Source: Anaerolineales bacterium
GTDB taxonomy: Bacteria > Chloroflexota > Anaerolineae > Anaerolineales > UBA6663
Assembly: GCA_017999235.1 (NCBI GenBank)
Contig: JAGOBN010000117.1
Coordinates: 1-9,160 of the forward strand
Reading direction: 5' to 3'
Length of the DNA stretch: 9,160 bases
The position numbers and the translations under genes were made by a program. A model generated the notes under the pieces. That model was not told the origin of the DNA and searched no databases. It saw only the letters and a program-made list of their open reading frames with translations. Shown in pieces: positions 1-5,925 of the stretch. Every line of letters starts with the position of its first letter. Position 1 is the stretch's first letter.

Positions 1-685
1 GATCAGCAACCAGCAATGGGCTGTGGCTCTTGAAGACTTCCGCATACGCGACGCCGAAGATTCGGCCCATGTGCAAATCTTCAGCCTCGTACAGCTCCAA
101 CAGTTGATCGCCCTGCGCTTTGAATAGCGACTGATATTCAGCCAGTGCCGCCTGTTTGACCGCGTAGGTCGCGCTCACATCCACCGCAAACGCATAGTCG
201 CCCCAGGCCGGCTCCATCTTGCAGTGCGGGAAGAACAGCCGCGCCACCACCCACGGGTCCGTGCCGGCCAGGGCCTCACCGCCCGGTACCCGGTCCCAAT
301 TCTGGAGCCGCGCGTAGAAGACCGCGGCCGTGGCCAACGGCCCGACGGCGGCGTGATCCGGGTGGACACAGGCCTCGGTGGCTGCGAACACCGTGCGAGG
401 GCGATGTTCACGGATGAGCTTGGCCAAGGCCAACCGGGTCGGGATGGTATCGGTGATGAAGCGGTCTTGCTGATCCAGGATCAAACGGTCCGCGCCTAAG
501 CGCTTGGCCGCGCGCATGGCTTGCTCACGCCGCACGCCGGCCGGCGCGTAGTCGGCCGGCTCGCCATCGCACAAATCCACGATCAGCGCGGTCTGGCCGG
601 CGGCGGTCAGCTTCGCCAGGGTGCCGCCCATTTGCACTTCAGCATCGTCGGGATGTGCTGTAATAATCAGGAGGTCATATGGCAT
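1..685 (-). CDS. PIG-L/LmbE family zinc deacetylase, BshB1-like (C-terminus cut by window edge)
   Basis: The protein starts MPYDLLIITAHPDDAE; 228 codons are visible and the frame is still open at base 1. Members of this family are cytoplasmic zinc-dependent deacetylases acting on N-acetylglucosaminyl conjugates, for example the GlcNAc-malate step of bacillithiol synthesis (BshB) or GlcNAc-inositol in mycothiol synthesis (MshB). The AHPDDAE motif (residues 10-16) carries the first metal ligands and the catalytic Asp, and HPDH (108-111) supplies the later metal-binding His region. The LCDGEPA segment near residue 38 matches the LTDGEP pattern of BshB1-type proteins. BshB1 proteins are usually about 235-240 residues, so only around ten residues should be missing. 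The ATG at 685 is preceded by GAGAGAG with 5 bases of spacing, and it lies 10 bases after the osmC-like stop, so the two genes are probably cotranscribed. The family is sure; the exact substrate is inferred. Confidence 0.9.
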   Translation of the reverse strand, partial: MPYDLLIITAHPDDAEVQMGGTLAKLTAAGQTALIVDLCDGEPADYAPAGVRREQAMRAAKRLGADRLILDQQDRFITDTIPTRLALAKLIREHRPRTVFAATEACVHPDHAAVGPLATAAVFYARLQNWDRVPGGEALAGTDPWVVARLFFPHCKMEPAWGDYAFAVDVSATYAVKQAALAEYQSLFKAQGDQLLELYEAEDLHMGRIFGVAYAEVFKSHSPLLVAD

Positions 686-695
686 AGCGACTCTC

Positions 696-1106
696 TCAAG
701 CCAGCGCCGGGGTGCTGAGTCGCGTCGTGATCTCAAACTGCGGCGGATGCTCGAAGTGCTTCTTGACCGCGCACTGCTCGGCCGAGCGGATGACGGCCGC
801 GCGATACTTCTCAGGGAAGTCCGCCGGCAGCTCGATCTCCAGGCCCACCTTGGTAACCAGATGGGTCAGCGGATCCACCTCAGTGTGCTCGATCAGTCGG
901 ACGCCTTCGGTAGGCAAGCCGCGCTGCTTGCAAAAGCTCAGCACATAGATCCCGGCGCAGGCCCCGATCGAGGCCAGAAACGTCGCAAACGGCGTCGGCG
1001 CCGAGCCGTCACCCCCACCTTGCGGCGGCTGATCCGTATGAATGGTAAACGAGCCGAAATGGGCGTCCACGCGGGCGCCGCCCGGGAAGTCAATCATAAT
1101 TTCCAC
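696..1106 (-). CDS. OsmC family protein (Ohr/OsmC/YhfA-type, thiol peroxidase-like)
   Basis: A 136-residue protein of normal OsmC length. OsmC/Ohr proteins are cytoplasmic dimers that reduce organic or inorganic peroxides with two conserved cysteines. Here Cys50, in the segment SIGACAGIYVLSFC, fits the peroxidatic position at the start of the long central helix. Cys112, in AEQCAVKKHF, fits the resolving position. A third cysteine, Cys59, lies one to two helix turns further on. The GSAPTPFATFLAS segment before the first Cys is typical of the family. The start is GTG at 1104-1106, chosen because a strong Shine-Dalgarno (AAGAGGTGA, 1111-1119) precedes it; the ATG three codons inside is less well placed. 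It is the first gene of a two-gene unit with the PIG-L deacetylase and has its own upstream non-coding region. Whether it is a true peroxidase or a YhfA-like relative cannot be decided here. Confidence 0.92.
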   Translation of the reverse strand: MEIMIDFPGGARVDAHFGSFTIHTDQPPQGGGDGSAPTPFATFLASIGACAGIYVLSFCKQRGLPTEGVRLIEHTEVDPLTHLVTKVGLEIELPADFPEKYRAAVIRSAEQCAVKKHFEHPPQFEITTRLSTPALA

Positions 1107-1110
1107 GCAA

Positions 1111-1119
1111 TCACCTCTT
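1111..1119 (-). promoter_or_regulatory. Ribosome binding site of the OsmC-family gene
   Basis: On the minus strand this reads AAGAGGTGA, a near-ideal anti-16S match ending 4 bases before the GTG at 1106 (GAGG core about 7 bases away). It fixes the GTG as the start. Confidence 0.75.
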
Positions 1120-1155
1120 GATCCACTATTCCTTATCTATCAGATGCGGTGCCAG

Positions 1156-1184
1156 ACTAAAGGTGACAGGCCTTTACAAACCAA
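1156..1184 (-). promoter_or_regulatory. Weak candidate sigma-70-type promoter for the OsmC/PIG-L unit
   Basis: Minus-strand TTGGTT (1179-1184) and TTTAGT (1156-1161) are separated by exactly 17 bases. They match the -35 and -10 consensus at 3 of 6 and 4 of 6 positions. A transcript starting near 1149 would have a leader of about 40 bases before the GTG at 1106. The match is weak, and the call rests mainly on spacing, location and the need for a promoter after a 210-base gap. Confidence 0.25.
1158..1176. repeat. Inverted repeat TAAAGG-N7-CCTTTA in the osmC upstream region
   Basis: Perfect 6-base arms (1158-1163 and 1171-1176) flank a 7-base centre. The dyad lies inside the spacer of the candidate promoter, a usual place for a repressor site. 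No T-tract follows on either strand, so it does not look like an intrinsic terminator. No regulator gene adjoins it, so the operator role is inference. Confidence 0.3.
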
Positions 1185-1260
1185 AGCCGCGCGCGTCTTC
1201 GCTTTAGCTCCAAACGTAAGACTGCTGGCACGCCGGTCCGCCCTGACCCGTGGCGACTGA

Positions 1261-1293
1261 CCAACTACCTGGCGAAAGGCTTTCAGGCGTTGG
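1261..1293 (-). terminator. Stem-loop after the glycosyltransferase gene, possible weak terminator
   Basis: CCAAC (1261-1265) pairs with GTTGG (1289-1293), and CCTG (1268-1271) pairs with CAGG (1284-1287), with a small internal loop and a 12-base apical loop. It begins 23 bases after the glycosyltransferase stop (1317-1319), where a terminator is expected. There is no U-tract in the minus-strand sequence after the stem, so if it acts in termination or 3' end protection it is not a classical intrinsic terminator. Confidence 0.25.
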
Positions 1294-1316
1294 GTTGATT
1301 TCTCTGGTGCTCGACC

Positions 1317-3260
1317 TCAGGGGAGAACATACGCCAGCAGCACGGGCCGGTCACAATCATCTTCCTGATGGAATGTACCAGCCGGGTTTTGATCCGCCCA
1401 AAGCTTAAGTTCATCCATCCGGGTGGGAGGGGAAACAATCACTACCCGTGAACGTGTAGTTAGGAGATTAGCTGGCTCCGGGTAGTTGGTTACGGCCAGG
1501 TCGCGGCTCAGGAAGTCCGTGGAAGCATGCGTCCCGTACCGGAAAATGTCATCACTAAGCAGATACACCTTGGCCTCACGATCCACCGTGCTGAGATAAT
1601 TCCCTAAATATGAAGCAAAGCGCGTCTGCGTATCCATTCCAAACTGACAGCGTCGGGCGAAGTCGAAATAATAGCTCCGCACATTCAACAGCAGCACCGC
1701 CAAGGCCAAAAAGATGACCAGTCCCGTGCGCAGCCTAGCGTGGCCCGGCTGATCAGGCAACAACATCCCGCCCATCTGCCCCAATCCCACCGCCGCCAGT
1801 GCCATCGTTGCGGGCAAAGCGACCAGCATACGATAAGAGTCGGCCGACGGCGGAACCGCGAACACACCGATCGCCACGGTCAATGACCAAAACCAGCCAT
1901 TCAGCAATAAATACTTCGGCTCGCGTGTCCGCCAGAGTGCGTAGCTCAGGCCCAAGACAAAGAGTGTCGCTGTCATGAAATCCAGCAGCGGTATCCGGGC
2001 CCCATAAAAATCAATCGCAGGGTAGTAGACTAAGGTCAGAGATGCATGCGTGACCCGTCCCGCCAAAATCGTGAAGGCAGCTTGACCTGTTTCCGCCATG
2101 GTCCTCGTCAGCCACCCAGACTGAAAGGTCCCATCGGTGTTCAACCGCGCACAGAACTCGTTAGGATTCACGACGGCATTGGTTACCTGCGGCAGAGCGG
2201 TCACCCCAAAACCCAATCCCATCACCCATAGCGAGCGCGTCGCTCCCTGCACCAGTGGCCGGCACAGCCAGGCCGCGATCAGGAGGTAGACCACCACCAG
2301 CCCGACGATAATTTGAGCGCTGACGTAAATGCTAAGGTGTGCGCCCAAAACAAGCCCACTGGCGGCCAACCGGAGCCGACTCCGTCGCTCCAGGCCGCTG
2401 ATGAAGAGGAACAATTCAAGCGGGATCAGCCACGCCTCCTGAATATAGGCAACGTCAGCGATCCGACTAAAGTGGATGTGGGCGTGGGACCAGGCCAGCA
2501 AAGCGGCCGCGACCAATCCTACCCAAGGGCCAGCAAGATAACGCGCGCATAGATACAGACTCGGGATCGCCAGGATCCCGCCGATGGCTGGCGCCAGCCG
2601 CAGCGCCCAAGGCGTACGCCCGAAGAGTTCCAGAAACAAACCGATGGTCTGTACATACAAGCCTCCGAAATTCTCAAACAGTGCAAATGGGTTGGCCTGG
2701 GTACCACGTCCGGCCAGCAGGGCCGCCTGACCTAGTCGACCCTCATCACCATCGATAACCCGCGGCACGCTTCCGAGTTGGTAGAAACGCAGCGCCACCC
2801 CGGTCGCCGTAATGAGCAGCAGCCCCAGCAACTCCCAACGATGAGTCCACCCCCAGGCGCGCCAACCGCCAGCCGGCAACGGCCCGTTGGCAAATGCCGC
2901 GATGTACAAACCCGCGGCCGCCGCCCACGCAATTAAGATGGGCAGGTAATTATTACGGCCCAGTCCAACCCAAACCCGATCCGCGATCGTCGCCAGGATG
3001 GATAAGCCGACCGCCGCCAGAATCAAAAGCGAACGCGTTGAGGGCGCCAATCGTTGCAGTCCACGGACAGCCCACTCGGGGGGAGAGCTAATCACCGTCC
3101 CGATAAAAATCAGCATGCCCATCGCTGACAGCAGCAGCCCCAGACCCAGGCCTTGCGGCGAAGCTAAGAAAGCTAGCTGGCCGGACGCTGTTAAGAACAA
3201 AGCCAGGCCGGCTAGAAAGAGGCGAGCGATATGTTCACTGGACCGATCCGCGACCGACAT
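1317..3260 (-). CDS. GT39/PMT-type polytopic membrane glycosyltransferase
   Basis: 647 residues. The first two thirds are a chain of hydrophobic segments (for example about 13-30, 38-57, 76-93, 105-123, 145-160, 225-255), and the last ~120 residues are soluble. In the first large outer loop the sequence VIDGDEGRLG (Asp170, Asp172, Glu173) fits the acidic motif of GT-C fold enzymes. These use polyprenyl-phosphate-linked sugars to glycosylate proteins, lipids or glycans on the outer face of the membrane. NPFALFENFG (190-199), the RLAPAIGG segment (221-228) and HIHFSR (261-266) match the pattern of the large glycosyltransferase 39 group common in Chloroflexota. The ATG at 3260 has AGGAGA at 3269-3274, 8 bases upstream, and lies 36 bases after the permease stop, so it is probably the last gene of the long operon. 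Sampled lines are about 55-57% GC against about 70% in the permeases. The acceptor is unknown. Confidence 0.85.
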   Translation of the reverse strand: MSVADRSSEHIARLFLAGLALFLTASGQLAFLASPQGLGLGLLLSAMGMLIFIGTVISSPPEWAVRGLQRLAPSTRSLLILAAVGLSILATIADRVWVGLGRNNYLPILIAWAAAAGLYIAAFANGPLPAGGWRAWGWTHRWELLGLLLITATGVALRFYQLGSVPRVIDGDEGRLGQAALLAGRGTQANPFALFENFGGLYVQTIGLFLELFGRTPWALRLAPAIGGILAIPSLYLCARYLAGPWVGLVAAALLAWSHAHIHFSRIADVAYIQEAWLIPLELFLFISGLERRSRLRLAASGLVLGAHLSIYVSAQIIVGLVVVYLLIAAWLCRPLVQGATRSLWVMGLGFGVTALPQVTNAVVNPNEFCARLNTDGTFQSGWLTRTMAETGQAAFTILAGRVTHASLTLVYYPAIDFYGARIPLLDFMTATLFVLGLSYALWRTREPKYLLLNGWFWSLTVAIGVFAVPPSADSYRMLVALPATMALAAVGLGQMGGMLLPDQPGHARLRTGLVIFLALAVLLLNVRSYYFDFARRCQFGMDTQTRFASYLGNYLSTVDREAKVYLLSDDIFRYGTHASTDFLSRDLAVTNYPEPANLLTTRSRVVIVSPPTRMDELKLWADQNPAGTFHQEDDCDRPVLLAYVLP

Positions 3261-3268
3261 CGAAATAG

Positions 3269-3274
3269 TCTCCT
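3269..3274 (-). promoter_or_regulatory. Ribosome binding site of the glycosyltransferase gene
   Basis: Minus-strand AGGAGA, 8 bases before the ATG at 3260, inside the 36-base gap after the permease. It supports the chosen start and independent translation initiation. Confidence 0.6.
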
Positions 3275-3296
3275 GGGGAAAGCGATGGCCGGCGCG

Positions 3297-5111
3297 TCAG
3301 CGGAGGCCCCAATAGAAGGGTAAGACGACCAGAATGGCGGCCAGTACGACGGCGGTCAAGGGCAGCCCGACCCGCACAAAATCCCGGGTTCGATAACCGC
3401 CAGGGCCCATCACCAACCGGTTGGCGGCATGGGCGCCGGGCGTGAGGAAAGCCGTCGAGCAGCCCCAGGCCACGACCATCGCCAACGCGCGCGGATCCGC
3501 GCCGAGTAACGGGCCGGCCGCGATGGCCACCGGCGCGAGCACCACCGCCACGACGCGGCCGCCCACCACTTGCGTCAGCGCGACCGCCGCCATAAACAGG
3601 GCGGCCGCCACGGCCAACGGCCCCGCGCCGCCCAGCGCCCCCACCAGTTGCTGGCCTAGCCAGGCCGCCGCGCCGGTATCGGTCAGCGCCAGGCTGATCG
3701 GCAGGATGGCGGCGATGGTGAAGACGGTCTTCCAATCCACGGCGCGGTAGGCCCGCTCGATCGTTACGCATCCGAATAAGACCATGAGCGCGGCCGCCGA
3801 GAACGCGGCTTCGGCGATTGGCAAGATGTTCGCAGCCGGCAAGATCAGGGCTGCCAGCGCCAGTCCGATCGCCAGCCAGGCGCGCCGCGAAACAGGCGCC
3901 TCGTCAGTGTCCTCCTCCAGCACCAGGAAATCCGGGTCGCGCCGCAGAACCGCCAAGCGCTCGCGCCGGCCCTGCAGCAACGGGGCGTCGCCCAACCGCA
4001 ACGGCAAGTCAGCCAGACCCTCCCTCAGGGTGGTCCCCTCTCGCCAGAACGCCAGGACCGTCAGATCGAACTTCTCGCGGAAGTTGATCTCGCGCAGCGT
4101 CTTACCCAGGGCGGCCGAGCGCGGCGCTGGGACGACTTCCACCAGGCTCACGCTGGACGAGGCTAGCCGGCCCTGCCAGTTGGGCTCCTCCGTGAAGATC
4201 AGCCCATACGGGGCTAGATCCTCGGCGTCCGTGAAACCCATGAAGAGCACCACGTCACCGGCGCGGACGACTTCGTCCGGCGCGGGCGCCAAATGGATCG
4301 AGCCCCCGCGCGCAAGGCCCACCACTGTCAGTCCCAGCCGGCCGCCCCATTGCCCGGCCACCAGGCTCTGATCGGCCAGGGGGGAGCCTGGCTTGATGTA
4401 GACGGCCTGCACCAACTCGGAGAGGCCGTACGTCTGCGAGAGCGGGCGCGGGCCGCGCGCGGCTTCCGCGCCGGGGCGCGGGTGCCGTGGCAATAGGCGC
4501 CGGCCGATGAGCGCCATGAATAAGATCCCGGCCAGTACGATTGGAGCGCCCGCGGGCAGGAAGTCCAGGACGGTAAAGGCTGGGAGCCCTTGATCGACCA
4601 GCGCCGCGCTTGCCAGGATGTTGGCCGTCGTGAACAGCGTCGCCATGCCGCCCAGCAGCGCGCCAAACGAGAGCGGGATGAGCAAACGCGCCGGCGGCAC
4701 ACCGACCTGCCGGGCCAGGACCATCACGGCCGGCAGCAGCATAGCCACCACCACAATCGTATTCAGCCCCAGCGACAGGGCCGCGGCCAGCAGCATCACG
4801 CCCAGCACCGCGCGCGTTTCACCGCCGGCCGCCAGCCGCAGCCAGTGGCGGCTCAGCAGCCGGAAAGCGCCGGTGGCCTCCAGGCCGGCCGCGATCATGT
4901 AGATGGCAATGATCAGGATGACGGCCGAGCGGCTAAAGCCGGAAAAGAGTGCCCCGAGGGGAACCAACCCGGCCAGGCCCAGCGCCATCAACAGCACCAA
5001 CGCCACCAGATCCGAACGCAGCCGGCCCGTGGCGCGCAACAGGCCGGCGATCGACAGGAATCCGAGGGTCAAGGCGATCGGCAGCGTCATGGACAGCCAT
5101 CCCGTTTGCAT
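3297..5111 (-). CDS. SLC13/DASS-family permease with two internal RCK_C (TrkA_C) domains
   Basis: 604 residues in the typical layout of bacterial SLC13 permeases with a cytosolic insert: N-terminal membrane half (about 8-205), two RCK_C/TrkA_C domains (about 225-305 and 322-400), and C-terminal membrane half (about 410-604). The family carries di- and tricarboxylates, sulfate or other anions with Na+ or H+; the substrate cannot be read here. Visible landmarks are LGLNTIVVVAMLLP (helical hairpin, 114-127), ATLFTTANI, and the C-terminal TPGAHAANRLVMGPGGY. The C-terminal hairpin reads TQVVGGRVV (513-521), where Asn of the usual Ser-Asn-Thr type motif is expected. The ATG at 5111 lacks a clear ribosome site. 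An internal ATG at codon 8 (5088-5090), with GGGA upstream, gives MTLPIALT and is a credible alternative start. It lies 16 bases after the interrupted paralogue, with which it shares architecture throughout. Confidence 0.93.
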   Translation of the reverse strand: MQTGWLSMTLPIALTLGFLSIAGLLRATGRLRSDLVALVLLMALGLAGLVPLGALFSGFSRSAVILIIAIYMIAAGLEATGAFRLLSRHWLRLAAGGETRAVLGVMLLAAALSLGLNTIVVVAMLLPAVMVLARQVGVPPARLLIPLSFGALLGGMATLFTTANILASAALVDQGLPAFTVLDFLPAGAPIVLAGILFMALIGRRLLPRHPRPGAEAARGPRPLSQTYGLSELVQAVYIKPGSPLADQSLVAGQWGGRLGLTVVGLARGGSIHLAPAPDEVVRAGDVVLFMGFTDAEDLAPYGLIFTEEPNWQGRLASSSVSLVEVVPAPRSAALGKTLREINFREKFDLTVLAFWREGTTLREGLADLPLRLGDAPLLQGRRERLAVLRRDPDFLVLEEDTDEAPVSRRAWLAIGLALAALILPAANILPIAEAAFSAAALMVLFGCVTIERAYRAVDWKTVFTIAAILPISLALTDTGAAAWLGQQLVGALGGAGPLAVAAALFMAAVALTQVVGGRVVAVVLAPVAIAAGPLLGADPRALAMVVAWGCSTAFLTPGAHAANRLVMGPGGYRTRDFVRVGLPLTAVVLAAILVVLPFYWGLR

Positions 5112-5127
5112 ACCCGGGGCGCGGCCA

Positions 5128-5898
5128 TCAATGCACGCCCCAGAACAACGGCAAGGTCACCAGGACCGCGATCAAGGTGGTCACGACCAACGGCAAACCG
5201 GTCCGCACATAGTCGCGGAAGGTGTAGCCGCCCGGCCCCATCACCATCACGTTGACCGGGTGCGCGAACGGCGTCAGCATGGATGTGCCAGTCGCCACCG
5301 CGATCACGAGCGCAAACGCGCGCGGGTCAGAGCCCAGCCCCTGCGCGGCCGCGATCCCGATCGGCACTAACACCGCCGGCACCGCCGATCCGCCCGGGAT
5401 GAATTGGTTGAGCGCCATCGTCACCAGGAACAGGCCGGCCACCACCGCCAGCGGGCCGGCCGCACCCAGGCTCTGGGTGATCGCATCGCCGAGCAGTTTG
5501 GCCGCGCCCGTACTGCTCAGCGCCAGCCCCACCGGCAGCATGCTTCCCACCAGGAAGACCGAGCGCCATTCGATGGCCTGATAGGCCTCGTCCATTGTCA
5601 GGCAGCCCGTGAGCACCATCGCCAGCGCACCGAGAAACAGCACGGGCGCTGTTGGCCAGGGAGATACGACCGCCGCCACCAACGCGGCCGCCAGGATCGC
5701 CAGGGCCAGGCCCATCTTGGCCGGCCGGACCGGAGTGGTGTCATCGGTGGCCAGGACGATCCAATCTTCATCTGCCCGCAGCACGTTCAGCTTCTCGCGC
5801 GGGCCGTAGACGAGCAAGGTTTCGCTCCCCCGCAGCGCCAGCTCCCCGACGCCCGTGCGGTGCAGCCGGCCGCCATGCCACATCGCCACCACGTTCAA
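5128..5898 (-). CDS. C-terminal portion of the interrupted SLC13 permease
   Basis: The frame is open from the codon after the amber (5922). The earliest start-like codons are TTG at 5898 and then GTG or ATG codons shortly after; none has a convincing Shine-Dalgarno, so separate translation is doubtful. The segment contains the rest of the second RCK_C domain (to about residue 50 of this piece) and the C-terminal membrane half. That half includes NQFIPGGSAVPAVLVP (164-179), where the C-terminal Ser-Asn-Thr type motif would sit, and the TPFAHPVN and MGPGGY segments. It ends in TGA at 5128-5130, 16 bases before the next permease. Confidence 0.6.
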   Translation of the reverse strand: MNVVAMWHGGRLHRTGVGELALRGSETLLVYGPREKLNVLRADEDWIVLATDDTTPVRPAKMGLALAILAAALVAAVVSPWPTAPVLFLGALAMVLTGCLTMDEAYQAIEWRSVFLVGSMLPVGLALSSTGAAKLLGDAITQSLGAAGPLAVVAGLFLVTMALNQFIPGGSAVPAVLVPIGIAAAQGLGSDPRAFALVIAVATGTSMLTPFAHPVNVMVMGPGGYTFRDYVRTGLPLVVTTLIAVLVTLPLFWGVH

Positions 5899-5922
5899 GC
5901 CATACTTGCTGCGGAAGTCGAC

Positions 5923-5925
5923 CTA
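5923..5925 (-). other. In-frame amber codon (TAG) inside the SLC13 permease frame
   Basis: The forward-strand bases are cta, giving TAG on the coding strand between CGG (Arg335) and GTC (Val337). The paralogue has CGC GAG ATC at the aligned place (near 4087-4095). Confidence 0.9.

Larger units (their letters stand above)
1107..1316. other. 210-base non-coding gap between two transcription units
   Basis: No convincing gene on either strand. It holds, from the glycosyltransferase side, the stem-loop at 1261-1293, the candidate promoter and dyad around 1156-1184, two near-identical octamers (GGTGCCAG at 1148-1155 and GGTGACAG at 1162-1169), and an A/T-richer stretch ending in the osmC ribosome binding site. 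It is by far the largest gap in the window and most likely separates two operons. Confidence 0.7.

Noticed and set aside
621..1121. Forward-strand open frame of 166 codons over the OsmC and PIG-L genes
   Set aside because: Antisense to a clear OsmC-family protein; the composition is Arg-rich and no domain is visible.
3235..3771. Minus-strand open frame of 178 codons overlapping the end of the intact permease
   Set aside because: Out-of-frame shadow rich in Gly and Arg; the in-frame permease carries the conserved motifs across this stretch.
4590..5255. Forward-strand open frame of 221 codons across the junction of the two permeases
   Set aside because: Low-complexity Gln/Arg/His composition, antisense to conserved permease sequence.
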